Notes: a model not told the origin generated them from the sequence alone. Shown: positions 1-6,531, counted from the first letter of the stretch. The stretch is DNA of 6,930 nucleotides from Acetobacteraceae bacterium (GCA_947462945.1 CANHTE010000064.1:1-6930); one strand, 5' to 3'. Program-made: numbers and translations.

Positions 1-1109
1 CCGGAGGTCACCATCGGCTTCTCGGGGTCGAAGGGAATGGCGTTCTTGTTGCAGGTCAGGTGGGCGCGGCCCAGTGCCGCTTCGGCCGCCTTGCCGGTCA
101 GGCCCTTGGGGCGCAGATCCACCAGCATCAGATGGCTGTCCGTGCCGCCCGAGACGATGTTCACGCCCTGCTGCACCAATTCATCCGCCAGCGCCCGGGC
201 ATTGGCCACCACCTGCTTCGCATAGGCGCGGAAATCCGGCCGCAGCGCCTCGCCGAAAGCGACCGCCTTGGCAGCGATGACATGCATCAGCGGCCCGCCC
301 TGAAGCCCCGGGAACATGGCCGAGTTGATCTTCTTGGCGATCGCCTCGTCATTGGTCAGCACCAGGCCGCCACGCGGGCCGCGCAGCGTCTTGTGCGTCG
401 TCGTCGTCGTCACATGCGCATGCGGCACCGGCGAGGGATAGGCGCCGGCCGCCACCAGCCCCGCATAATGCGCCATATCCACCATGAAGATCGCGCCGAT
501 CTCATCCGCCACGGCGCGGAACCGGGCGAAATCAATCTCACGCGAATAGGCCGAGCCACCGGCAATGATCAGCTTGGGCTTCTGCTCCCGCGCCAGGCGC
601 TCCATCGTCTCGTAGTCCAGCAGCCCGGTCTGCGCATGCACGCCATAGGCGATGGGGTGGAACCACTTGCCGGAGTAATTCACCGGCGCCCCATGGGTCA
701 GGTGCCCGCCAGCGGCCAGGTCCATCGCCAGGAAGGTATCGCCCGGCTGGAGCAGCGCGAAGAACACCGCGATATTGGCCGAGGCGCCGCTATGCGGCTG
801 CACATTGGCGAATTTCGCGCCGAAAAGCTGCTTGGCGCGTTCAATCGCCAGCGTCTCGGCCACGTCCACGAACTCACAGCCGCCGTAGTAGCGCCGGCCC
901 GGATAGCCTTCGGCATATTTGTTGGTCATCACCGAGCCCTGCGCCTCCAGCACGGCGCGGCTGACGATGTTTTCCGAGGCGATCAGCTCGATGCCGTCCT
1001 GCTGGCGCGTCAATTCCTGCGCGATGGTGGCAGCCAGCTCAGGGTCGGATTCCGCCACGCCGGCCTGGAAGAAGCGGGCTGGCAGGAAGCGGGCGGTGTT
1101 CTCGTTCAT
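1..1109 (-). CDS. glyA: Serine hydroxymethyltransferase, 3'-truncated by the window edge
   Basis: This PLP enzyme interconverts serine plus tetrahydrofolate with glycine plus 5,10-methylene-THF in the cytosol, the main source of one-carbon units. 369 complete codons are visible. Family signatures run in order: [10 protein letters not shown] (41-50), [15 protein letters not shown] (63-77), the PLP-pyridine Asp and His in VDMAH (D211, H214), and the Schiff-base lysine K240 in the Thr-rich [15 protein letters not shown] motif. These match E. coli D200, H203 and K229 with a constant offset of 11. The frame runs off the edge at VTSG, just before the conserved substrate-carboxylate Arg, so roughly 60 residues of a usual ~430 are missing. 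The ATG at 1107-1109 is chosen because AAGGA lies 8 nt upstream. It lies downstream of rpiB on the same strand, an arrangement common in alphaproteobacteria, where nrdR often follows. Identity is essentially certain. Confidence 0.98.
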   Translation of the reverse strand, partial: MNENTARFLPARFFQAGVAESDPELAATIAQELTRQQDGIELIASENIVSRAVLEAQGSVMTNKYAEGYPGRRYYGGCEFVDVAETLAIERAKQLFGAKFANVQPHSGASANIAVFFALLQPGDTFLAMDLAAGGHLTHGAPVNYSGKWFHPIAYGVHAQTGLLDYETMERLAREQKPKLIIAGGSAYSREIDFARFRAVADEIGAIFMVDMAHYAGLVAAGAYPSPVPHAHVTTTTTHKTLRGPRGGLVLTNDEAIAKKINSAMFPGLQGGPLMHVIAAKAVAFGEALRPDFRAYAKQVVANARALADELVQQGVNIVSGGTDSHLMLVDLRPKGLTGKAAEAALGRAHLTCNKNAIPFDPEKPMVTS

Positions 1110-1117
1110 GGCAACGG

Positions 1118-1122
1118 TCCTT
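1118..1122 (-). promoter_or_regulatory. Shine-Dalgarno of glyA
   Basis: On the minus strand AAGGA stands 8 nt before the glyA ATG. It is the clearest ribosome binding site in the window and fixes the glyA start. The other genes here have weak or no recognisable Shine-Dalgarno sequences. Confidence 0.75.
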
Positions 1123-1194
1123 GCAGGCGGGAGAGAGTGGCATAACACGGGCCGAAGGGGCCGAGAAACGCCAAGGTGCGAACTCATCGAAGTT

Positions 1195-1215
1195 CCAAGA
1201 AACCGAGTTTCCTGG
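1195..1215 (-). promoter_or_regulatory. Hairpin in the rpiB-glyA gap (glyA side)
   Basis: Read on the minus strand, CCAGGAAAC, loop TCG, then GTTTCTTGG form a 9-bp stem with one G-U wobble and a 3-nt loop. No T-run follows, so it is not a standard intrinsic terminator. It lies about 85 nt upstream of the glyA ATG and could be a leader structure, a processing site or a protein-binding dyad. The pairing is seen; a function is not. Confidence 0.4.
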
Positions 1216-1226
1216 TGGGTGGGCGC

Positions 1227-1247
1227 GAGAGGGCAAAGCCCCCTCTC
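1227..1247 (-). promoter_or_regulatory. Hairpin after rpiB, possible weak terminator or attenuator
   Basis: GAGAGGG and CCCTCTC form a perfect 7-bp stem around a 7-nt loop, 23 nt past the rpiB stop. On the minus strand it is followed by GCGCCCACCC rather than T residues, so it would be a poor Rho-independent terminator. It may partly terminate or protect the rpiB message before glyA. No riboswitch class was recognised in this 161-nt gap. Confidence 0.35.
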
Positions 1248-1270
1248 TTCCGGGCCTTGCCTGCAAAAGG

Positions 1271-1708
1271 TCAGGTCAGTGCCGTCTCGATCTTGGCAAC
1301 GCGCCTTTCGTGCCGCCCGCCCTGGAAGGGCGTGGCGAGGAAGGCGGCCAGGGCATCCAGCGCGACCTCCACCCCCAGGGTGCGGGCGCCGAAGCAGGCG
1401 ATATTCGCGTCATTATGGGCGCGGGTCAGCCGGGCCTCGGTGGTGTTGTGCAGCACCACCGCGCGGATGGCGGGGTGCCGATTGGCCGCGATGCTCATGC
1501 CGATACCGGAGCCACAGACCAGCACGCCGAACCGCGCCTCACCCGCCGCGACCTTGGCGGCGACCTCATGCGCGAAGTCGGGGTAGTCCACGCTCGAATC
1601 ATCATGGGTGCCGGCATCCAGCACGGCATGGCCGCCGGCTTCCAGGGCGGCAAGGATGGCCCGCTTGAGCGGCAGGCCGGCATGGTCGGAACCGAGGGCA
1701 ATGATCAT
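1271..1708 (-). CDS. rpiB: Ribose-5-phosphate isomerase B
   Basis: This enzyme converts ribose 5-phosphate to and from ribulose 5-phosphate in the non-oxidative pentose phosphate pathway. The 145 residues fit the RpiB/LacAB family length. Visible signatures are GSDHAG at 6-11 (D8, H9), DYPD at 41-44, and [14 protein letters not shown] at 64-77, whose Cys65 corresponds to the E. coli-type catalytic cysteine (the mycobacterial type uses Glu). RAHNDAN follows at 96-102 with H98 for ring opening. The start is fixed by the canonical N-terminus ([11 protein letters not shown]) and by an in-frame TAG two codons upstream. The Shine-Dalgarno is weak. The hydrolase gene ends 49 nt upstream and glyA follows 161 nt downstream, so it may be cotranscribed with either. 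It resembles RpiB more than LacA/LacB because no sugar-catabolic genes are nearby. Confidence 0.97.
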   Translation of the reverse strand: MIIALGSDHAGLPLKRAILAALEAGGHAVLDAGTHDDSSVDYPDFAHEVAAKVAAGEARFGVLVCGSGIGMSIAANRHPAIRAVVLHNTTEARLTRAHNDANIACFGARTLGVEVALDALAAFLATPFQGGRHERRVAKIETALT

Positions 1709-1757
1709 GGTCTATGGCATTACCACGCTGAGCCGGCCCCCCGGAACCGCGCTCTGC

Positions 1758-2591
1758 TTATGGCGGACCGGCGTTGGCTGCGAGGAAGGCGGCCACCCGC
1801 AGCCGCGAAGCCGCCCGCGCCGCGCCATCCGGGCCGAAGGAGACGCTGCGGCCATTGGGCAAATAGCGGGTCCGGACCCCGCCCGTCAGCCCATCAAATG
1901 CATGATGCGCGCCGGTATAGCTTTCGACCGTGATGAGCCGGGGCGCCCGCCCGGCGATCTGCTGGCAGGGCTGCGGCGGGGTCCAGTTATCCTCGGCGCC
2001 GAGCAGCATGAGCAAAGGCGCGGTGCCGAGCTGCGGCGCCTCGCCCTGGCCGCAGCCGGGATAAAAGGCGATGGCGGCGCTGAGCGCACCAGGTGCGGCG
2101 GTGGCCCAGGCGGCCAGCGTGGTGGAGCCCCCATGCGACCAGCCGATCAGCACCGGTGCCTGCCCGCGCCCCCAGGGCTGCGCCCGCGCCCAATTTGCGG
2201 CGGCCAGGGCGTCCTGGCGGCGCAGGCCCGCCGGCCCGGCCCGAAAGCCGCGCACGCCGCAGGCCTCGCCCAGCCCGCGACTGCCGAAACTGTCAGGGAA
2301 CAGGATGGGGTGACCGGCCTCGAGCAGCCGGGTCGCCCAGTCGCGCTGATGCGCGGGCAGGCGGATCGGGCGCTCCGCCGAGCCGATTCCGGTGCAGGAA
2401 TGCAGCGCGATGACGGCCGGGCGGCTGGGGTTCGGCGGCACATACAGCAGGGCGCGCAGCGGCACCCCTTCGGCCCCTGGCACGTTGAGACGCTGCTCGG
2501 GGAAGGGGATTTCGCGCGGCGCCTCATCGGCAGTGACGCCGGATGCGGCGCAGCCGGCCAGGATGAGCAGGACGCCGAGCCAACGGATCAT
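1758..2591 (-). CDS. Dienelactone-hydrolase-family alpha/beta hydrolase, predicted lipoprotein
   Basis: The 277-residue protein begins with a lipoprotein signal: Arg3, a hydrophobic stretch and lipobox LAGC with acceptor Cys14, so it is probably exported and lipid-anchored. The rest is an alpha/beta hydrolase of dienelactone-hydrolase type: HSCTG near 64-68 (oxyanion region), nucleophile elbow GWSHGG with Ser152, acid Asp201 in GAEDNWTP, and His230 in GAHHAFD, a complete Ser-Asp-His triad in the expected order. True DLH uses Cys as nucleophile, so Ser suggests an esterase or lactonase-like activity; the substrate cannot be read from sequence. An open frame extends 77 codons upstream, but that lies inside ada, is Pro/Arg-rich and would bury the signal. 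The chosen ATG overlaps the ada stop as ATGA, indicating translational coupling. Cys111, Cys180 and Cys209 could form disulfides in the envelope. Confidence 0.9.
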   Translation of the reverse strand: MIRWLGVLLILAGCAASGVTADEAPREIPFPEQRLNVPGAEGVPLRALLYVPPNPSRPAVIALHSCTGIGSAERPIRLPAHQRDWATRLLEAGHPILFPDSFGSRGLGEACGVRGFRAGPAGLRRQDALAAANWARAQPWGRGQAPVLIGWSHGGSTTLAAWATAAPGALSAAIAFYPGCGQGEAPQLGTAPLLMLLGAEDNWTPPQPCQQIAGRAPRLITVESYTGAHHAFDGLTGGVRTRYLPNGRSVSFGPDGAARAASRLRVAAFLAANAGPP

Positions 2592-3682
2592 GGCGCCTGT
2601 TTCTCCCCGGCCAGCAGGCGCTTCTTGTTCGGCACGCCCCAGCGATAGCCGGTGAGGTCCCCGCTCGCGCCGATCACCCGGTGGCAGGGGACCGCCAGGC
2701 TGACGGGGTTTTGCGCGCAAGCCCGGGCCACGGCGCGCGTGGCGGCCGGATGGCCCATTTCCGCCGCCAATTGCCCATAGCTGCGCGTCTGGCCCGGGGG
2801 GATGGTCTGCAACGCCTCCCAAACGCGGCGCTGGAAGGCGGTGCCGCGCAGATCGAGCGGGAGTTTCAACGCCGCCCGTGGCTCGCGCAGGAAGGCCGTG
2901 ACCTTGGCCAGCGTCTCTTCCAGGTCGGGGTCCTCGTGCAATCGCGCATGCGGGAAGCGGCGGCGGAGGTCCCCTTCCAGCGCGTCCATCGCCTCGCCGA
3001 AGCCGATGAAGCAGACGCCCTCGGCCGTGGCGCCCACCAGCAGGGGGCCCATCACGCTTTCGGCGCGGGCAAGGCCGATCTGCTCACCCCGTGCGCCCCG
3101 GCGCGCGGCGCCCGGCGTCATGCCCAGCGTGGCGCCGCGCTTTTCATAAACCCGGCTTTCACTGCCAAAGCCCGCCTCGGCCACCGCATCCGCCACGCGC
3201 GCGCCCTGGCTGAGGGCGGATTGCAAGCGGCGCGCGCGCACCCCTTCGGCATAGGAGCGCGGGGTCACGCCGGTGATGTCGCGGAAAAGTCGGAGAAAAT
3301 GGTGGCGCGCATAGCCGGCGCGTTTTGCCAGGGCTGCCAGGCTGGGGATGGTTTCGCTGGCCTCGATCAGCGCCACCGCGGCGGCGATGGCATCGCGGTG
3401 CAGGGCGGCGCGCTCGCCCTTGGGGTCGCAGCGCTTGCAGGGGCGGAAACCGGCGGCCTCGGCTGCGGGCGCATCAGCGAAGAAGACGGTGTTGCGGCGC
3501 AAAGGCGGGCGGGAGGGGCAGCCGGGCAGGCAGAAGACGCCCTGGGTGGTGACGCCATAGTGGAAGGCACCGCAATCAGGCGCGGCATCGCGTGCCAGCA
3601 GGGCGGCCCAGCGGCGTTGATCGAGGGGGGCGAGGGTATCGGGCATGGGGGGAATGTGACGTGGCGCGGGGCGGGATGCCAT
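2588..3682 (-). CDS. ada: Bifunctional Ada: methyl-DNA methyltransferase and transcriptional activator
   Basis: Ada repairs O6-methylguanine and methylphosphotriesters by suicidal methyl transfer to its own cysteines, and the methylated form activates the adaptive response. Three parts are intact (numbered from 3682). The N-terminal zinc domain has Cys51, Cys55, Cys82 and Cys85 (C-x3-C and C-x2-C), matching E. coli Cys38/42/69/72. An AraC-type double helix-turn-helix spans about 95-195, including SLAALAKRAGYARHHF. The C-terminal MGMT domain has PCHRV at 332-336 with acceptor Cys333. The start is uncertain: ATG 3682 gives 364 residues, while ATG 3646 gives 352, close to E. coli Ada (354), and puts the acceptor at exactly Cys321. 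Neither has a clear Shine-Dalgarno. The TPR gene ends 13 nt before 3682, and the stop overlaps the hydrolase start by 4 nt. Confidence 0.96.
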   Translation of the reverse strand: MASRPAPRHIPPMPDTLAPLDQRRWAALLARDAAPDCGAFHYGVTTQGVFCLPGCPSRPPLRRNTVFFADAPAAEAAGFRPCKRCDPKGERAALHRDAIAAAVALIEASETIPSLAALAKRAGYARHHFLRLFRDITGVTPRSYAEGVRARRLQSALSQGARVADAVAEAGFGSESRVYEKRGATLGMTPGAARRGARGEQIGLARAESVMGPLLVGATAEGVCFIGFGEAMDALEGDLRRRFPHARLHEDPDLEETLAKVTAFLREPRAALKLPLDLRGTAFQRRVWEALQTIPPGQTRSYGQLAAEMGHPAATRAVARACAQNPVSLAVPCHRVIGASGDLTGYRWGVPNKKRLLAGEKQAP

Positions 3683-3695
3683 CCGCGCATTGCGC

Positions 3696-4346
3696 TCACA
3701 TCGCCTCGCCCTCGGCCGCGCGAATCAGTTCACGCAGCCGCTCCGCGCCGCCGGCCAGGCGCGGATGGATGGCGAGAGCCGCCTCATGGCTGCGCAGGGC
3801 GCCGCGCGCATCGCCCGCCTCCTCCTGCAAGCGCGAGAGGCTGACCAGGGCGGCAAAATGCCGGGGCTCCAGCCGCAGGCATTCGCGCAGATCGCCCGCC
3901 GCCGCCACGCGGTCCCCCACAATTTGATGGGCCTGGGCGCGCCAATGCCAGGCATCGGCGGCCAGGGGGGCCAGGGTGAGGGCGGCGTCGAAATCCTCCA
4001 GCGCGTCACCGGCCTGGTTAGCGCGCAGGTTGCGAATGCCGCGATTCAGCAGCAGCGCCACGGCGGCGCTGGCCTGGCGCGCCCAGATTTGCCGGATGGC
4101 CATTTCGGCCATATGCGCGCCCCGCTCATCCTCGGCTTCGCGCAGGGCTTCAAAGGCGCTGTCTAGGTTGCGTTGGGCCTGGCTTGCGCTTTGCCCGGGA
4201 CTTCCCCCCTGCCCGGGACTTCCCCCCTGGCCGGGACTTGCCCCCTGGCCGGGGGCGGGCATCTGCGCCTGGCCCTGCGCCGCGCCGGGCAGAGGGGTGG
4301 CCGCCAGCAGAAGGCCGGGAATTGCGGCAAGGAGAGCGAAGCGCAT
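3696..4346 (-). CDS. Exported tetratricopeptide-repeat protein with Ser-Pro-Gly-Gln linker
   Basis: This 216-residue protein has a cleavable Sec signal peptide (MRFALLAAIPGLLLA, with a likely cut after GAA near residue 23), so it is probably periplasmic. A low-complexity linker of four hexapeptides (APGQGA, SPGQGG twice, SPGQSA; 31-54) follows. Next come a helical region rich in Ala/Glu/Arg (55-95) and about three TPR helical pairs (roughly 95-195, for example NQAGDALEDFDAALTLAP and GDLRECLRLEP), a protein-interaction scaffold. The ATG at 4344-4346 is preferred over an ATG 13 codons upstream because it starts directly at the signal peptide; GAAGA upstream is a weak Shine-Dalgarno. It is the first gene of the minus-strand run, 13 nt before the longest ada frame. 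TPR proteins are too diverse to assign a pathway, and no link to Ada is known to me. Confidence 0.88.
   Translation of the reverse strand: MRFALLAAIPGLLLAATPLPGAAQGQAQMPAPGQGASPGQGGSPGQGGSPGQSASQAQRNLDSAFEALREAEDERGAHMAEMAIRQIWARQASAAVALLLNRGIRNLRANQAGDALEDFDAALTLAPLAADAWHWRAQAHQIVGDRVAAAGDLRECLRLEPRHFAALVSLSRLQEEAGDARGALRSHEAALAIHPRLAGGAERLRELIRAAEGEAM
4185..4256 (-). repeat. 18-bp tandem repeat coding for hexapeptide (A/S)PGQ(G/S)(A/G)
   Basis: Four successive 18-bp units lie in the TPR gene. The two central units read as SPGQGG and are nearly identical at the DNA level, and the outer two (APGQGA and SPGQSA) are diverged. In plus-strand phase, 4193-4210 and 4211-4228 are exactly identical and 4229-4246 differs at two positions. 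The unit is a multiple of three, so slippage would change linker length without breaking the frame. Confidence 0.85.
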
Positions 4347-4528
4347 GCCTTGATCTTCGGGCGGTGCCGGCCCCGGTGCAAGCAAATCCTGGCGGGTTGG
4401 GGGGCGGCGAAGCCGTGCCGCCGGGCCACGCGCATGTCATCCCCGCCCGTCATTGCGCTAAAGAAGAAATATTTAACCTGGCGCCTATATATTCATCAGA
4501 TGCTTGCGTCATTGGAGCGCTATGGGCC

Positions 4529-4548
4529 GGCGCGGCGTTGTCCGCGCC
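4529..4548 (+). promoter_or_regulatory. Hairpin upstream of tpsB (first of two)
   Basis: GGCGCGG and CCGCGCC pair perfectly (7 bp, all G-C) around a 6-nt loop CGTTGT. It lies 6 nt before the larger dyad at 4555-4578. It could be a leader-RNA structure or chance in GC-rich DNA; there is no T-run after it. Confidence 0.35.
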
Positions 4549-4554
4549 CTTGCA

Positions 4555-4578
4555 GACGGAAAGCCGTGGCTTTCCGTC
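4555..4578 (+). promoter_or_regulatory. Perfect 11-bp inverted repeat upstream of tpsB
   Basis: GACGGAAAGCC and GGCTTTCCGTC are exact reverse complements separated by GT (as RNA, a 10-bp stem with a CGTG tetraloop). It ends 49 nt before the tpsB ATG. No T-tract follows on either strand, so it is not a typical terminator. It fits an operator dyad for a dimeric regulator or a stable 5' leader hairpin controlling tpsB. The symmetry is seen directly; the role is inferred. Confidence 0.55.
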
Positions 4579-4627
4579 GTGACCCTGCACGCCCATGGCC
4601 TGCCTGCCGCCGCGCGGGCACCCCACC

Positions 4628-6436
4628 ATGAGCGCGCCGCTGAAGGGCAACGTCAGGCGCCGCTCCTGTCACATCGCGCTGGCGATGGCGGCCATGTTCA
4701 GCATCTCCGCCCCCAAGGCGCAGCCTGTCACGCCGCTGGCGCAGCTTTCCCCGCTGCCCGCCATCCCCCCGCCGCAGCAATTCCTGCGTGAATTGTCGCC
4801 CGACCCCAGGCCCGGCCTTTCCGCCCCCCTGCGTGCTGCGCCCGGAACACCGCTGCCGGCCCTGTCGGAGCTTGCGGGAATGGATGTCCTGGATGTCATC
4901 ATTGATGGCAATCAGGCCCTGCCCACGGCGATGCTCGCGCGTCACCTCGCGGGGCTGGCGGACCAGACCGCCACGGCCGAACGGATTGAAACGGCGCGCA
5001 CGGCCATCCTGACCGAGTATCGCCGGGCGGGCTTCCCTTTCCTCAGCGTGGAGGTGTTCGCCCAGCCGCTGGCGGCCGGCCATCGCCTGATCTTTCTGGT
5101 GCAGGAAGGGCGGATCGCCAGCGTCCGCCTTGATGGCCATATCGGCCCCGCTGGCGCCCAGGTGCTGCGCTTCCTCAATCGCGCGGTCTCGGAAGGGGCC
5201 GCAAGGGCCTCCAGCATCGAGCGCGCGCTGCTGCTGGCCGGAGATGTGCCGGGGGTGAGGGTGCGCGGCGTGCTCCGCGCCCTTGAGGACGGTGCCCCGG
5301 GCGAGCTGGAACTCGTCGCCGAGGTTTCGCGCCAGGCCTTTGGCGGCTTCATCACGGCCGATAATCGTGGCTTCGAGCGCGCCGGCCCCTTGCAGTTCCT
5401 GACGGTCGGCCAGGCCAATTCCTTCACCTCGCTCGGCGAGCGAACGGAGGCGAGCTTCTACACCTCGGCCGGGCGCGAGGCGATGTTCGGCCAGGCCAGC
5501 ACGGAATTCTTCCTGGGCGGTTCGGGCCTGCGGATGCGGCTTTATGCGGGGGCGGGCTATACCCGGCCCAGCGGCCTGCTCTCGACCATCGGATACGATG
5601 CCTTCACGCGCATCGCCGGCGGCGGCGTGACCTATCCCATCATCCGCGCCCGCGGCGCCAATCTTTTTGCCGCCGCGCAATTCGATATCTATGACAGCGT
5701 GGTCGAGACCGGCACGATCACGGCCGTGCGCACCAGCGCCGATCATGTGCGCGCACTGCGCATCGGCGCGGACGGGCAGTATCTGGACAGCTTCCTGCCG
5801 CTGGGTGGCATGGCGGCCAATTCGGGCAATTTCCGCCTTCATCAGGGCATCACCGCCTTCGGGGCCAGCCACAATGACCGCACAGCCATACCCGCGCGGC
5901 AGGGCAGCAATTTCGGCTTCACCAAGATCACCGGGGAGTATCAGCGCACCCACCCCATCCTCACCCACCGCAACATGCAGTTCACCCTGCAGGGCACCGT
6001 GGCCGGGCAATGGAGCCGTGATGTCCTGCCGGCCTCGGAAAAACTCTTCCTGGGGGGTACGCGCCTCGGGCGCGGCTTCTACGCGGGGCAGGTGAGCGGA
6101 GACACCGCCTATGGCTTGACGGCCGAAATTCAGATGGATGTGCTGAACCTGCCAAGCTTCACGGCCCAACGGATCACGGGCCGCGCCACCGAATTGCGCC
6201 CCGCAGCCCAGTTCTACATGTTCTACGATCAGGGCCGCACCCGTGAAAACCTGCCGAGTGATCCCAACCGGCGCCTGGAATCCTGGGGCGGTGGCATCCG
6301 CAGCAACATCAACGATACGGTCTTTCTCGACATCGAAGCCGTCCGCCGCGTCACGCGTTCCGTGGATGCGGCAGGCTCGGCTGTCCAGCCCCTGGCTGCC
6401 ACTGCGGGCTACATGCGGCTGATGGTACGCTTCTGA
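4628..6436 (+). CDS. TpsB outer-membrane transporter of a two-partner secretion system (ShlB/FhaC/HecB family)
   Basis: TpsB proteins are 16-strand outer-membrane barrels that recognise and export a partner exoprotein from the periplasm. The 602 residues are of normal length. In order: a signal peptide with an RRR n-region and cut near PKA|Q (31); a Pro-rich linker (about 33-80); POTRA 1 (about 86-162: DVLDVIIDGNQALP, then YRRAGFPFLSVEVF); POTRA 2 (about 163-235); and a barrel from about 238 with alternating, aromatic-rich strands. GRGFYAG at 481-487 sits where the family has the conserved VRG(Y/F) tip of loop L6. FYDQGR at 532-537 and the terminal Phe602 (MVRF) are typical of outer-membrane barrels. 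The ATG at 4628 is chosen over 4595 because it starts at the signal peptide; neither has a good Shine-Dalgarno. The partner tpsA begins downstream. Confidence 0.95.
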   Translation: MSAPLKGNVRRRSCHIALAMAAMFSISAPKAQPVTPLAQLSPLPAIPPPQQFLRELSPDPRPGLSAPLRAAPGTPLPALSELAGMDVLDVIIDGNQALPTAMLARHLAGLADQTATAERIETARTAILTEYRRAGFPFLSVEVFAQPLAAGHRLIFLVQEGRIASVRLDGHIGPAGAQVLRFLNRAVSEGAARASSIERALLLAGDVPGVRVRGVLRALEDGAPGELELVAEVSRQAFGGFITADNRGFERAGPLQFLTVGQANSFTSLGERTEASFYTSAGREAMFGQASTEFFLGGSGLRMRLYAGAGYTRPSGLLSTIGYDAFTRIAGGGVTYPIIRARGANLFAAAQFDIYDSVVETGTITAVRTSADHVRALRIGADGQYLDSFLPLGGMAANSGNFRLHQGITAFGASHNDRTAIPARQGSNFGFTKITGEYQRTHPILTHRNMQFTLQGTVAGQWSRDVLPASEKLFLGGTRLGRGFYAGQVSGDTAYGLTAEIQMDVLNLPSFTAQRITGRATELRPAAQFYMFYDQGRTRENLPSDPNRRLESWGGGIRSNINDTVFLDIEAVRRVTRSVDAAGSAVQPLAATAGYMRLMVRF

Positions 6437-6484
6437 CCTTGGCTGCGCCGTCACCCTTCCGCCGAACTCCTGCACGGCGCCGTT

Positions 6485-6513
6485 GCGCAGGCGCCCTCCC
6501 GGGGCATCTGCGC
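6485..6513 (+). promoter_or_regulatory. Intercistronic hairpin between tpsB and tpsA
   Basis: GCGCAG (6485-6490) pairs with CTGCGC (6508-6513), and inside it GCCC pairs with GGGC around TCCCG, with one G-U and one C-A mismatch between the two blocks. This long stem ends 6 nt before TTG 6520 and 18 nt before TTG 6532. It could set the ratio of tpsB to tpsA expression or stabilise the message. If translation of tpsA begins at 6439 it would instead lie within coding sequence. There is no T-run, so it is not a full intrinsic terminator. Confidence 0.35.
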
Positions 6514-6531
6514 CAGCGCTTGACGGAGAGC

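Larger units (their letters stand above)
4347..4627. promoter_or_regulatory. Divergent intergenic control region with AT-rich core
   Basis: This 281-nt gap separates the minus-strand TPR gene from the plus-strand tpsB, so it must hold or abut promoters for both directions. About 4458-4512 is strikingly AT-rich, with AAGAAATATTTAA and TATATATTCAT. A possible minus-strand promoter is ATGACG (4507-4512), 17 nt, then TATAGG (4484-4489); both hexamers are only 4/6 matches. For the plus strand, TATATT (4488-4493) is a -10-like hexamer without a convincing -35. Alphaproteobacterial -10 elements are often degenerate, so exact sites are guesses. An AT-rich core in a GC-rich genome also suits H-NS/MucR/Ros-like silencers. 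No open frame here looks coding. Confidence 0.45.

Noticed and set aside
369..411. GTCGTCGTCGTC simple repeat as a microsatellite or regulatory repeat
   Set aside because: It encodes the conserved Thr run next to the PLP lysine of SHMT, so it is explained by the protein.
60..1145. A 361-codon open frame on the plus strand opposite glyA
   Set aside because: It is antisense to an unmistakable SHMT, with Arg/His-rich composition and no motif.
1227..1247. A confident Rho-independent terminator for rpiB
   Set aside because: The stem is only 7 bp and no T-run follows on the minus strand, so it is listed as a hairpin of unknown role only.
1608..2648. A 346-codon open frame on the plus strand opposite the hydrolase
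   Set aside because: It is the shadow of a hydrolase with a complete triad and lipobox on the other strand, and it also runs into rpiB.
2592..2822. 77-codon N-terminal extension of the lipoprotein hydrolase
   Set aside because: It lies inside the Ada MGMT domain, is Pro/Gly/Arg-rich, and would hide the lipoprotein signal. The ATG overlapping the ada stop is a better start.
2681..3844. A 387-codon open frame on the plus strand opposite ada and the TPR gene end
   Set aside because: It is antisense to the intact Ada domains, crosses a gene boundary, and has low-complexity Gly/Ala/Arg composition.
4450..4650. A 66-codon minus-strand frame in the divergent gap
   Set aside because: It runs through the AT-rich promoter core and the dyad, overlaps the tpsB start, and has no Shine-Dalgarno or recognisable composition.
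4520..6475. A 651-codon open frame on the minus strand across tpsB
   Set aside because: It mirrors tpsB almost entirely, is rich in Arg/Gly/His/Ala as expected for antisense frames of GC-rich genes, shows no family motif, and the plus strand clearly encodes a TpsB with signal peptide and barrel. Long antisense frames are common at this GC content.
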